From positions 1 through 23,885 of the forward strand of contig CAYRMV010000040.1 of assembly GCA_964425255.1 (NCBI GenBank): a stretch of DNA of 23,885 nucleotides. Direction: 5' to 3'. The translations under genes were made by a program, and so were the position numbers. The notes below the pieces were generated by a model. That model had not been told where the DNA came from. It did not search any database and saw only the letters and a program-made list of their open reading frames with translations. The stretch is from CAYRMV01 sp964425255. Lineage in GTDB: Bacteria > Bacteroidota > Bacteroidia > Flavobacteriales_D > Crocinitomicaceae. The first letter of the stretch is position 1. Every line of letters starts with the position of its first letter. Of this stretch, positions 1 to 9,200 are shown piece after piece.

Positions 1-105
1 CTTGAAATAAAACAGAATAACCGTGAGCTTCGTCAGAACCGTAAAGATATTGATGAGTTAAAAAGGGAACAGAGAGCGGAACGGAAAGGGAGAAAGATGG
101 AATAA
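1..105 (+). CDS. C-terminal tail of an upstream gene (partial)
   Basis: Frame 1 is open from the first base to a TAA at 103-105, giving the last 34 residues of a protein that begins outside the window. The tail is highly charged, with many Glu, Lys, Arg, Asn and Gln residues and a heptad-like pattern (IKQNNRELRQNRKDIDELK), so it looks like a coiled coil ending in a basic stretch. Tails of this style occur at the end of Bacteroidota tail-fibre/endosialidase-chaperone (peptidase S74-like) proteins, but that is only a resemblance and the fold cannot be judged from 34 residues. It does not look like any secretin or pilus component, so it is probably unrelated to the gene that follows. Confidence 0.5.
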   Translation, partial: LEIKQNNRELRQNRKDIDELKREQRAERKGRKME

Positions 106-182
106 ATCCTTCTCCCGTATAACTTCAGAAGTATAATGAGACCGCTATATTTCCGGTATGTGAAATATCAGTTTCAGTTGTT

Positions 183-845
183 GTGTTTGTTGTGGTTGTT
201 GAAGCACCCCGCCTCCCTCCTGAAGTTGATGTTGAACTAGGAGCTACTACCTTGAACCAAATTCTAAGTAGTATTTCTGGATTTGGATTTTTAAATCTTG
301 GACAGGTAACTGAAAATTTCTACGTTTCACTTCAAGCGTTGGAAAGTAACAATGTGATTGATATTGAAAGTACACCTCGAATATCTACTTTGAACGGTCA
401 TCAGGCTAAAATATCCATTGGAGAAACTACTTATTATCAGGAAACACAGGTCAATGTTCAAACAACCATCAATAATCAAGGTGTCTTACAATCCAAGATT
501 TGGAAATCAATTGATGCTAATTTGAGCGTGGTCATCAAACCTTTTGTTAGCGCAGATGAACATGTAACACTTTCCATCACGGTGGATCAAAATGATTTTT
601 CTGGAAAAGTGGATCCAACAGCACCTCCCAATGCTACTACCCAGAAGTTTGAATCCTTGGTACGGGTGAAGAATGGTGAAATCATCTTGTTGGGAGGGTT
701 AGAAGAAAAAACAAAAACACAATCGGGTTCAGGTGTACCATTTCTCTCTCGTATCCCAGTAATTCGATGGTTTTTTGGTAATCGTTCGAAAACAAGAGAA
801 AAGTCAAAGCTTCATATTTTAATCCGACCAACCGTTACCTATTAA
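183..845 (+). CDS. Secretin C-terminal core, N-terminally truncated (GspD/PilQ/MshL-like)
   Basis: This encodes the outer-membrane pore domain of a type II secretion or type IV pilus-like secretin. Family hallmarks are visible: the STPRISTLNGHQAKISIG strand near residues 63-80, the RVKNGEIILLGGL strand, and the VPFLSRIPVIRWFFG motif before the C-terminal IRPTV strand. Secretins are usually 500 residues or more, with N0/N1-type periplasmic domains ahead of this core. Here the frame is closed by a TAA at 120-122, and the 20-odd codons after it are a Val-rich stretch (SVVVFVVVVEAP) with no secretin character. The GTG at 183 is therefore unlikely to be a native start. The gene may be a remnant, a rearrangement product or an assembly join. 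Recognisable homology begins around residue 15-20. The next gene starts 4 bp after the stop, as in an operon. Confidence 0.8.
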   Translation: MFVVVVEAPRLPPEVDVELGATTLNQILSSISGFGFLNLGQVTENFYVSLQALESNNVIDIESTPRISTLNGHQAKISIGETTYYQETQVNVQTTINNQGVLQSKIWKSIDANLSVVIKPFVSADEHVTLSITVDQNDFSGKVDPTAPPNATTQKFESLVRVKNGEIILLGGLEEKTKTQSGSGVPFLSRIPVIRWFFGNRSKTREKSKLHILIRPTVTY

Positions 846-849
846 AAGT

Positions 850-1998
850 ATGTTCAAGGCGTTTAACCATATCCAGCAAGTGATCGTTGTGATCATTGAA
901 CTCGATCGAGAATCTGTTCGATACCGGGCTTGTCGTGTTAAACGAAATGATAAAAATTTTCCAGACATTCCGCTTTTCGATTCCATTTCAGATATTGTCA
1001 AAAAATTTGGAAAAACGAGTCCTTATGCTCTCCACTTTATTGGAACGGGAATCTTAAACCGATTGACGGATAACATCAGCAATTATAAGGAGCAATTGTT
1101 GGTCAATGCAGATGTAAATTCTTTCCAATTCACCTCTTTTAGCGATTCGACTCGGAAAGCTGTTTCATTTATCCGAAAAGATCTTACTTTTAATTATTTG
1201 GAAGAAGTACAACGCCAAAAATTGTTCCTTTTGTCTCTTAGCAGCGGATATGTTCCTCTTTTTGTTTTTTTAGAAAAGAAAGGCATTACAACGCTAAATA
1301 CTGAGTTTGATTTATCGTTTGCAGACCAACACATCAAGCTATTCCAGCGATCCGACGATAAAAAAAACGCTTTTGATTATTTTGATCGACTTGCATGGAG
1401 TATTGCCTCACCCCTTTTCGAAAAAAATCCTGCATTCGAACAAGCAATAGAAGCAATAGAACTAGATAAAAACAAGCAAGAGTACATCTATTTTCGGAGA
1501 TATTCCATCTTCGGAGCGGGATCGGTACTCACATTACTAATGCTTGTTTTAATGAATTATTTTTATCAACGATCACTAAATAATGATGTTGTTACATTGG
1601 AAGAAGAACTACTGCTACATAGCGAAAATCTAAATTTACTGGATCGCCTCAAACAGGAAAAAGAGCGTAAGACTTTACTGATTCAAAATTCAGGCATAAA
1701 ATCAAAGCAATTCATTTCATTCTATTTAGACCGCATTGCATCTTCTGTTCCTGCAAGTATTCGTTTAAAAAAATGCACTATTTTTCCCCTGAAAGAAGCA
1801 TTAAAAGAAAATAGAAAAGTTGAATTTGAACAAACAAAAATAGAAATTAGCGGTGTTGCAGGAGGAAGTAAAATCTTTGAAAACTGGCTTGAACGCCTGA
1901 ATCGATTTGCTTGGGTTGAATCTGTTGAAGTAACTAACTTTTCAAAATCAGCCGAATCAAATTCTGTTTTTTCACTCATTATTTGGGTTAAGTTATGA
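850..1998 (+). CDS. PilM/PilN (GspL)-like inner-membrane protein of a T2SS/T4P-like machine
   Basis: This is a predicted bitopic inner-membrane protein of 382 aa. Residues 1-215 are soluble and, by position, correspond to the cytoplasmic actin-like part of PilM/GspL, although I see no clear ATP-binding motif. One membrane helix lies at about 219-238 (IFGAGSVLTLLMLVLMNYFY), followed by a coiled coil at about 245-275. The C-terminal domain at about 285-382 has the PilN pattern: FYLDRIASSVPASIRLKK, then IEISGVAGGS and a helix with a final strand. The combination is what GspL has, or a PilM-PilN fusion. In such systems it links the cytoplasmic ATPase to the periplasmic PilO and PilP partners. The start is 4 bp after the secretin stop, and the stop overlaps the next start (ATGA). 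Family assignment rests on architecture and gene order. Confidence 0.65.
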   Translation: MFKAFNHIQQVIVVIIELDRESVRYRACRVKRNDKNFPDIPLFDSISDIVKKFGKTSPYALHFIGTGILNRLTDNISNYKEQLLVNADVNSFQFTSFSDSTRKAVSFIRKDLTFNYLEEVQRQKLFLLSLSSGYVPLFVFLEKKGITTLNTEFDLSFADQHIKLFQRSDDKKNAFDYFDRLAWSIASPLFEKNPAFEQAIEAIELDKNKQEYIYFRRYSIFGAGSVLTLLMLVLMNYFYQRSLNNDVVTLEEELLLHSENLNLLDRLKQEKERKTLLIQNSGIKSKQFISFYLDRIASSVPASIRLKKCTIFPLKEALKENRKVEFEQTKIEISGVAGGSKIFENWLERLNRFAWVESVEVTNFSKSAESNSVFSLIIWVKL

Positions 1999-2528
1999 CA
2001 TTCTTTGAAAAATACACATACAGACAAAAATACTACGCATTTATCGTCATTAGTCTTTTGTTGTTTGCTGCATCGTACAAGAGGGTGTTTAAAACAACCA
2101 TTGAAACGAGAGACTATATCAGCGAACTTGCATTGAAAAAGGAAAATTTACTCTATTTGGCTAACGACATTTACCAAGAGAGAAGTTTTTTAACAAAACT
2201 GGATAAATTACTTGGTAAACAAAATAGTACGATTGACCAAGTACAAAAAAACTTCCTCGTATTTTTCGATCAACATGCTGAAGGATTGATTGTCTTTCAA
2301 ATGGATGAAGTGCTTAAATTCGAACATCCTGATTTTGTGATTCATACTCATCGAATCATGGTGCGTGGAAATTTTTTGGAAACCATCCAATTTACCGATA
2401 AATTAGAGAAAAAATTTGATTTAGCTCGTTTGACTCACATTTCGATGGAAAAAACGAAAATGAATCAAGAAGAAAATGAACAGTTGTATACAACCCTTTT
2501 ATTGCAGAATTATGAAAATAAAAAATAG
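1995..2528 (+). CDS. PilO/GspM-like inner-membrane protein
   Basis: This 177-aa protein has a short cytoplasmic N-terminus, one membrane helix at about residues 13-27 (YYAFIVISLLLFAAS), a coiled-coil stretch (about 40-75), and a C-terminal alpha/beta domain with VIHTHRIMVRGNFLETIQFTDKLEKKF. That last pattern, a strand followed by a helix carrying a 'fixed-distance' Gly-Asn/Asp-Phe, is the ferredoxin-like domain of PilO/GspM. In known systems PilO pairs with PilN in the periplasm and sets the geometry of the inner-membrane ring. Its ATG at 1995 overlaps the previous stop by 4 bp, which indicates translational coupling. It is about the usual size for the family. Sequence identity to named PilO/GspM proteins must be low, so the call depends partly on its place between PilN-like and PilP-like genes. 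Confidence 0.6.
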   Translation: MTFFEKYTYRQKYYAFIVISLLLFAASYKRVFKTTIETRDYISELALKKENLLYLANDIYQERSFLTKLDKLLGKQNSTIDQVQKNFLVFFDQHAEGLIVFQMDEVLKFEHPDFVIHTHRIMVRGNFLETIQFTDKLEKKFDLARLTHISMEKTKMNQEENEQLYTTLLLQNYENKK

Positions 2529-3492
2529 TCATTTCCTGTTTTTGTTCGTTCTCCCAATTATTTTGTTGGGTTGCAAAGACATCATCGCGGTTAATATTTC
2601 GGATGTAACTCCAGAAATAATTATCCCTTCTACCAATGACACGGTACAAGTCAATCCCGTTCACTTTAAGTGGAAGGAAGTAGAAGGTGCCACAAAATAC
2701 CATTTGGAAGTGGTAAGTCCATCCTTTGCTTCCATTTCGCAGTTCAATTTGGATACAATCATCTCTGGTCTTGACTTTTTTGCACCACTCGATTCGAGCG
2801 AGTATGAGATGAGGCTAACTGCTTTGAATGCGGGATATACATCCAATTCATCTTCCATCATTCACTTTTGGGTAGGCGTATCTCCCTCGTCTGGTAGTTC
2901 ACAAATTGCATTATTACTCCCTGAAAATAACGGATACTATAACGAAACCTTCAATGGTTTATTTGATTGGGAGAATGTTACGGGAGCCCAATCGTATGAA
3001 TTTTATCTTAAAAAAGGCAGTTCGTTTGAAACAGGAATATCGGTAGACTATAGCTCTGAACTGGAAATATCAAGTAAAACCGTGAGTACAAGTCTATTTT
3101 CCGAGGGTGAGTTTCACTGGGGAGTTCGTGCATATTACTCAAATGGTACAGAATCCGTTCTTAGCAAACGTCGTTTTTATATTGACACGACGAATCCTGT
3201 TCAGCCAACGTTACAGGCTCCATTAAATGGGTCAAATCAAATTCCAGGATCAATTAATTTTTCATGGAATTCAGGATCAGATGCTGGTCTTATCCAATCT
3301 CCGATCACTTCCATTTTAGAGATTTCTACAGATATTGGTTTTTCGCAACCAGACATTTATAACATTAATGGAAATTCAACATCCATTACCATCAATGGTA
3401 CGTTGGGTCAAATCTACTATTGGAGAATAAAAAATAGGGATGCAGCAGGAAATCTATCGCCCTATTCAACTATTTTTAACATTTCATTTTAG
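2512..3492 (+). CDS. Lipoprotein with three FN3-like modules
   Basis: I choose the ATG at 2512 because it puts a clean lipoprotein signal at the N-terminus: MKIKNSHF, a hydrophobic stretch, and the lipobox ILLGC with Cys21. An upstream in-frame ATG at 2476 would add 12 polar residues before the signal. The mature part has three repeats of a beta-sandwich pattern, roughly at residues 45-120, 140-225 and 235-326. Each carries a Trp followed by GA-x-x-Y-x-L/F or YYWRI-like strands (FKWKEVEGATKYHLEV; FDWENVTGAQSYEFYL; YYWRIKNRDAAGNLSPYS), typical of fibronectin type III-like modules. It should be lipid-anchored and periplasmic or surface-exposed. It overlaps the PilO-like gene by 17 bp and ends just before the PilP-like gene, so it is likely part of the same machine. 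No enzyme motif is visible. Confidence 0.75.
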   Translation: MKIKNSHFLFLFVLPIILLGCKDIIAVNISDVTPEIIIPSTNDTVQVNPVHFKWKEVEGATKYHLEVVSPSFASISQFNLDTIISGLDFFAPLDSSEYEMRLTALNAGYTSNSSSIIHFWVGVSPSSGSSQIALLLPENNGYYNETFNGLFDWENVTGAQSYEFYLKKGSSFETGISVDYSSELEISSKTVSTSLFSEGEFHWGVRAYYSNGTESVLSKRRFYIDTTNPVQPTLQAPLNGSNQIPGSINFSWNSGSDAGLIQSPITSILEISTDIGFSQPDIYNINGNSTSITINGTLGQIYYWRIKNRDAAGNLSPYSTIFNISF

Positions 3493-3497
3493 TGAGT

Positions 3498-3983
3498 ATG
3501 CTTAAGAACAAAGGGGTTATTTTTGTCTTACTTCTCGCTGTTGGGTATGTTTGGTATCAAGTATTCTATCGGATTAAGGATAACTTTTTTTCTGAAAACA
3601 CCGCTCCACTTAAAACAGAAAAAAAATACACAGAAGGAAGCTTCTCCATCGAACGAGATACCACTCCACTCCTAGTGAATTATTCTGATCCATTTTCCAA
3701 GCAATTCGTTCTTAGTAATACAAACACCACAACCAATCAACCTACTGTTGAACCCATGCCAAAACCCATTGAAAAAAAGTACGTAGAATGGCCTGAAATT
3801 AGGTATTTCGGTTTCTTAAAAAGCAATCAATCCAAGCAACCACTAGCTATTCTTAAAATAAATGGTGAATTTTTCTACGTTCGAAATGGAGACGATTTGT
3901 TTGATGGGTTTATCGTCAAAAATGTGTCTAAAGAATGTATTTGGATTAAATATTACAGTGAAACGAAAAAAGTTTGCTTGTAG
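3498..3983 (+). CDS. PilP/GspC-like periplasmic linker protein
   Basis: The ATG at 3498 is preferred; a GTG at 3492 would overlap the last base of the previous stop and add only two residues. The 161-aa product has a membrane helix at about 6-24 (GVIFVLLLAVGYVWYQVFY), a low-complexity Thr/Asn/Pro linker at about 60-92, and a small all-beta domain at about 97-161. This last part, WPEIRYFGFLKS then AILKINGEFFYVRNGD and VSKECIWIKY, has the strand order of the GspC homology region and of PilP. Those domains dock onto the N-terminal domain of the secretin. That docking partner is missing from the truncated secretin seen here. It is the last gene of the packed set; about 60 bp separates it from the next gene. 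Confidence 0.7.
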   Translation: MLKNKGVIFVLLLAVGYVWYQVFYRIKDNFFSENTAPLKTEKKYTEGSFSIERDTTPLLVNYSDPFSKQFVLSNTNTTTNQPTVEPMPKPIEKKYVEWPEIRYFGFLKSNQSKQPLAILKINGEFFYVRNGDDLFDGFIVKNVSKECIWIKYYSETKKVCL

Positions 3984-4007
3984 ATGCTTTTTTAACAAAA
4001 ATTAAAA

Positions 4008-4015
4008 TATATTTG
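4008..4015 (+). promoter_or_regulatory. Candidate Bacteroidota -7 promoter box (TATATTTG)
   Basis: TATATTTG matches the Bacteroidota housekeeping -7 consensus TAnnTTTG exactly and lies 27 bp before the ATG at 4043, in the only clear gap between the pilus-like genes and the Rhs operon. No good TTG -33 element is seen at the usual 17-23 bp distance (the nearest TTG, at 3978-3980, is 27 bp away), so this is a half-match only. Confidence 0.4.
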
Positions 4016-4042
4016 TCCCGTTATTAATTAACTAACTGCATT

Positions 4043-4450
4043 ATGAAAAAACTTTTTATGGCATTATTGCTAACTTTATTTGTCAACCTGTCTTTTTCAC
4101 AGCTTGACTCGCTTGTAGCTAATTATCAATTTACAACCGAAAGTCAAATCTCTACTTACGATAGCAATTTAGTCGATAACAAACTTGTCGTTAATCTACA
4201 TATGAATGAAGTAGATTATTTAGGAAAAGTAACCATTGACTTGCTTGATTTTGAAACCGAAATTCCATTCTTGAAAGTAATCAAAACAAAAGAACAAATC
4301 ATTTCAGATCCAACATCGTTCATCAATAACCAAAACATTGCTATCAGTCTTGGCTATTTTGATATTGCTAGACCTTACAAAATCAAAATAACCGTTCAAA
4401 CATATTCAACTAGTTTTCTTCCCCAAATAGAGTTAACGCATCAACCTTAA
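4043..4450 (+). CDS. Small secreted protein of unknown function
   Basis: The 135-aa product begins with a standard signal peptide (MKKLFMALLLTLFVNLSFSQ), with cleavage expected near SFS/Q. The mature part of about 115 residues has alternating hydrophobic patterns that suggest a beta-sandwich (KLVVNLHMNEVDYLGKVTIDLL; YKIKITVQTYS). It contains no Cys, no catalytic motif, no lipobox and no T9SS-type C-terminal domain. I do not recognise the family. It is probably the first gene of the operon leading to the SpvB-like and Rhs genes, with a TATATTTG box shortly upstream and the DNRLRE gene starting 13 bp after its stop. By context it could be an accessory of the large surface proteins. Confidence 0.7.
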   Translation: MKKLFMALLLTLFVNLSFSQLDSLVANYQFTTESQISTYDSNLVDNKLVVNLHMNEVDYLGKVTIDLLDFETEIPFLKVIKTKEQIISDPTSFINNQNIAISLGYFDIARPYKIKITVQTYSTSFLPQIELTHQP

Positions 4451-4463
4451 TAAACGCTCTTGT

Positions 4464-6224
4464 ATGAAAAATCTTCTACCATTTGGACTTTCAATCGCTT
4501 TTTTATTGGTTGTCTTCGCCATTAATGCTCAAATTACGGGACCTATTGCTTTCAACTGTCAGAAGGATGCACATGTTGACAATAAATTTCCCACTTCAAA
4601 TTTTGGAACCTCCTCGTCATTCACTATTAAAGTTTCTGCTTCTTCTTTTTTCAGCAGAGCTTTCATCCAATTTGATCTCAGTTCCATTCCCTCGAATGCT
4701 GTGATTACACAGGCAGACTTACGATTAAGAATAGTGGGAAGCGAAGGATCAGACATCACCAATTCAAGTTTTATTATCTCAAGAGCCAATGCAACGTGGG
4801 ATGAATCATTAATTAATTTTTCCAATCAACCAACTGTAGAAACATCGGATGAAATAACTACCTCCAGTTTATTCTCAACAACCCATAGAGCCTTTGATGT
4901 AAAAAATCATGTTCAAAAAATGGTAAAAGGTTCAGTTTCAAATCACGGTTGGATGATTCGAAGAAACAATGAATCGACAGTTACTATAGGTTCAAGTTAC
5001 AACGCGAAAGAGATTTTGAATAGCAATATCCCTCAACTCATTGTTTCCTACTATGTACCTTACCAAATAACCAACGCAACGATTGTGCATGCAACCAATT
5101 CATCTACCAATAATGGTTCTATTTCACCTGTGATTCAATTTGGTCCTGGTTCAAATACCTACAAATGGTATAAAAATGGAACTCTCATCTCTGGACAAAC
5201 GAACTTGAACATATCAGGAATAGGATATGGTTGGTATGGCTTAGAAGTTTCAGGAGCACTAGGAGTAAAGTATTATTACTCTTTTTTGGTCGGTGTGAAG
5301 TGTGGAAGTGTACAAATCACCTATAGTCCCGGTCCGAACTACATTGATGATGCGATCATTTATAATCTGAATTCTTTTGGAACAGATTACGGGATACAAA
5401 ATTTCGGCACAACGACCGTAATACGTTCGGAGACATGGACTTCTGGAAGTTGGTACAACATGAAGAGTCCCATTCGGTTTCGCCTGTGGGTTGACCCAAA
5501 TCTAGAGGTAAACGGTGCAGACCTCACTTTGTTCGGTGTTGCAGGCAGACATAATCCACTTAATAGAAGTAACGAGTCAGAAATGGAACGAATTACGAGC
5601 AATTGGGAAGAAATGACTATCACATATAACAATGCTCCACCTGTAAGTAATGATGTAAATGTGATTGTACCTCCTACCACATCGAGTACGGAAGACAAGG
5701 TAATAGATGTGAAATCGTTTTTTAATCACTGGAAGTTAGATAATTTACTCAATTATGGAATGATGTTTCAGTTGACTAGTTACGTGAATAGTTATACAAG
5801 GATGGAGTTTCATTCCTCTGATGTGGTTGATGTCAGCAAACATCCTTCCATTACCTTTACGTTATTCAAAGAATGTGATTTTGAATCTCATTCACTACTA
5901 AAAAGAAACCTAGATGGTGCGATTTCTCCTGTATACAACGGGAAACTAAATTTTGCCTTTGATGAGGAATATAACTCTGCCCCTAATCAATACATTCCCT
6001 TTAAAATATATTCCCCACAAGGACAGTTAGTTGCTCATGTTACGATCAACGGAAGTGTACTTGTGGGAGGAACGAATATCACTCCAATCTTATTTGATTC
6101 GGGAAAAATGGTTAAAACACTTAATTTATCCAATTTAGGATTAAGTGCAAATGGACATTACATTTTAGAAGTAAGCCTTTTGAATGGAGATAAACGATTT
6201 TTAAAATTCATATACAAAAATTAA
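4464..6224 (+). CDS. Secreted protein with two DNRLRE domains and a T9SS-like C-terminal domain
   Basis: The 586-aa product has a signal peptide (about 1-22, ending near INAQ). A first DNRLRE-type jelly-roll domain follows at about 28-195: KDAHVDNKFPTSNFGTSSSF, the FIQFDLSSIP strand, WDESLINFSNQP, and the final GWMIRR and PQLIVSYY strands. A small Ig/SprB-like module lies at about 200-275 (YKWYKNGTLISGQ). A second, more divergent DNRLRE domain is at about 280-472 (NFGTTTVIRSETW, WEEMTITYNNAPP, MEFHSSD). The last ~95 residues (FKIYSPQGQLV ... LSANGHYILEVSLLNGDKRF) resemble the type A sorting domain recognised by T9SS, so the protein is probably surface-exposed or released. DNRLRE domains are often carbohydrate-binding or structural and commonly precede Rhs/SpvB genes in this phylum. 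It is separated by 1 bp from the next gene, which suggests coupling. Confidence 0.8.
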   Translation: MKNLLPFGLSIAFLLVVFAINAQITGPIAFNCQKDAHVDNKFPTSNFGTSSSFTIKVSASSFFSRAFIQFDLSSIPSNAVITQADLRLRIVGSEGSDITNSSFIISRANATWDESLINFSNQPTVETSDEITTSSLFSTTHRAFDVKNHVQKMVKGSVSNHGWMIRRNNESTVTIGSSYNAKEILNSNIPQLIVSYYVPYQITNATIVHATNSSTNNGSISPVIQFGPGSNTYKWYKNGTLISGQTNLNISGIGYGWYGLEVSGALGVKYYYSFLVGVKCGSVQITYSPGPNYIDDAIIYNLNSFGTDYGIQNFGTTTVIRSETWTSGSWYNMKSPIRFRLWVDPNLEVNGADLTLFGVAGRHNPLNRSNESEMERITSNWEEMTITYNNAPPVSNDVNVIVPPTTSSTEDKVIDVKSFFNHWKLDNLLNYGMMFQLTSYVNSYTRMEFHSSDVVDVSKHPSITFTLFKECDFESHSLLKRNLDGAISPVYNGKLNFAFDEEYNSAPNQYIPFKIYSPQGQLVAHVTINGSVLVGGTNITPILFDSGKMVKTLNLSNLGLSANGHYILEVSLLNGDKRFLKFIYKN

Positions 6225-6225
6225 G

Positions 6226-9200
6226 ATGACACTACTTGCCAAAGAACGCGTTTTTAAAGGAATAAGTATTCTTTTATTTTACACCTTTATTCTTGAATTA
6301 GCGATCCCTTGCTCCCTTGCTTTGGATCAAATCAAACAAGGATACCGAAAGCCATTTCAACTTGTATCAACGCCTGTGAACACACCCTCACAGGAGAATG
6401 AACTAAATGATCTGGCAAATGAATTTGAGTCTGTTGCAGAACCAAATGTTCCGACGGCTCCCTCAGCTTCTGGCCCTTCACAACCTGAATCCAGTGGGTT
6501 TTCGGTGAATTCAAACAATGGAATTATGAACGAATTTACGGGCGATTTGTCGTATTCACTTCCCTTACTTGATATCGAAGGCTTCCCGCTTACCTTAAGT
6601 TATGATCCCAATATCAGCATGGAACAAGAAGCCAGTTGGGTAGGATTAGGATGGAATCTATCGATGGGAAGTATCAACCGCGAAATGCGCGGCTTACCCG
6701 ACGATTTTAGTGGCGATAAAGTTAAACGGACATTCAAAACCTTGGATAATGAGCGAGAAGGAAATTCAAAAACATTAAGCATTACAGTAAGTGGTATACC
6801 AGTTACAGAGAATGACTATTTCAATCGCATTTTCAGCGTCAATGTTAAATCCGAATTCGGATTCGGAAAATACTTCGATACCTATACAGGGGAGGGGAAG
6901 ACAAAAAATATTTCTTATCGTTTTGGAATTTCAGTTCTTGGACAAGGTGGAAATATTGGTATTGGATACGATATAGACAATCAGAATGGAATTGGTGTGA
7001 ATAAATACCTTGGTTTTGACTTAGCTGCCTCATACAAAGGTTATTCTGGAGGTTATTCTGGACAATATTCATGGGCGAGTAACTCACGATCTGGAATTAC
7101 CACAAAGAATTCACTTAATTCATTTAGCCTTGGTAAAAAAGGAGTTGTATCTTCTTTTGTACTAGGTGCTGAAATGGGAGGTCAAAGAGGTTCATCTCAG
7201 TCTTTTGGTGTGCATACTTATGTTCCCTACTTACTGACGAACAATATCATGATGGGAACTAGTATGGATCGGCAGTTTGGTGTAAAGGTTTATGTTGGAA
7301 TTTCTGGAAGAACAGGTATAAGTTTTAAAAATTTTCAGCATATCTATAAATTGGCAAGTTATGACAACAGCATAAATGCATATGGATACTATCACTTAGC
7401 CAAATCTACGGGGGATCCTGTTGCTGTATTGGATTATAACCAAAGTAAAGAAAATAGTGTCGATGATAATAGCATTCATCTTCCATTTTCCATTCCAACC
7501 AATGATTTGTTTCATTGCAACGCAATCGGTTTGTCTACAAACTATCGGGCTAACCGCTATGAAGTAGTAAATTACGGAAATGCAGCAAAAGGTACGGTTG
7601 GATTTACGATCAGTCAGCATAAAGTAAATGATGTTACTGCTTCACCCACGAAGGTCGGATTTCAGAATACAACCGGGCCGTCAATGACCTCTGACATGAG
7701 TGTGAATAGTAAATTAAATGCTTCTCATTTTCCTTTTATCAATCAATCAAAGACAGAAGATGAGAAAGAATATTACTTACGTACTATCGGTGAGACAACT
7801 CCGTTAGATGAGACTCTATTTGATGATTATGGGGCATACAATCCTTGGAGCATCGGATTAAATTATTCTGGAACTGGTGCAACTCTATCTGGCACTTTCA
7901 TGAACGGAACTCCTCTTCCTACAGACAATGAACATGTGAAAAAACCTAGTTCTGTGATACATTATCGTGAGTATACAAATGCAGAATTGGAGCGCTTAAA
8001 TATTCAAAAAAGTAGTTATCCTCTTACTTTGTGTGGACGATTGGATGAAAACATGTTTTCATCCAATGTTGAAAGTTATCAGGTTGATGCATCAAAACCG
8101 AATCTAATTGGAGGAGTAGAAACAATTAACGAATCGGGAACAAGATACCTTTTCATGACACCCGTTTACAATTACGAATCAACAGAGGTTGTGTTTTCCG
8201 CGTCAGGATTAAAAGAAAGTGATCCCACATTCTTCAATAACACAGGCTTAATACAGTACAGTCTTGGTGATAATTCGGTTCTGAATAACCGAGGACGTGC
8301 ACAAATGTACGACTCGAAAACGGTGCCTACGTATGCGCATTCGTTTTTGCTGAATTATATGTTTAGCAGCGACTATGTTGATTTGACAGGAAATGGACCT
8401 TCCAACGACGATTTTGGGAATTATTACAAAATAAACTACACACAAGTTTACGGTAAAGAGGATCCGTTTTTGTGGAGATTACCCATGACAGGGAAAGCAA
8501 GTGCACCCACTAAAGAAAAAAATGTTCGTTTGGCCTATTTGGGTGAGAACATCGAAATTGATAAATGGGATGATGTTGCCTCTTACAGTCATGGGAAAAA
8601 AGATCTGTGGTATGGACACTCTATTGAAAGCAAAAATTTTATTGCCGTATTTTGTTTAGAAGATCGTGAGGATCAGTTTTCTGTTGTTGATGACAATGGT
8701 CTATTTAATGGAGAATTGAATGAAGATAAACCGGGAAAATACCTAAAAAAAATCCTACTTTATTCTAAAGATCAACTTAAGGCTAGCAAGGAAAATATGA
8801 GTAGCGTTCAACCGTTACAGATTGTGGAGTTTGAATACGACTACAGCCTTTGTAAAGCGTATATTGCAAATAAAAATACCCATCAAGGTAGTACGGGTGA
8901 TTTTTCCGGTAAGTTAACGCTCAAAAAAATATATATGTATTCGGGTCAATCGGATGAAGGGAAAAAAACACCGATTGAATTTAGTTATTCCTCGATTAAT
9001 CCAAACTTTGCTTTTAATTCGACGGATAAATGGGGGACATACAAGCCCAATAACTCTGATTATCCGAACCATAGATTTCCAGAAGCATTGCAAGATATCG
9101 AGGGGGTTTCTTCGGCTACTATTCATCAAAATGCCAATGCCTGGAAACTAAAAAAAGTATTCATCCCAACAGGAGGAACCATGGAATTTGATTACGAATC

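Noticed and set aside
147..154. TATATTTC, a near match to the -7 box, upstream of the secretin fragment
   Set aside because: The last base is wrong, there is no -33 element, and it sits in the suspected junction region.
2476..2511. Upstream ATG giving a 338-aa form of the lipoprotein
   Set aside because: It would place 12 polar residues before the lipoprotein signal; the ATG at 2512 gives a textbook signal and lipobox.
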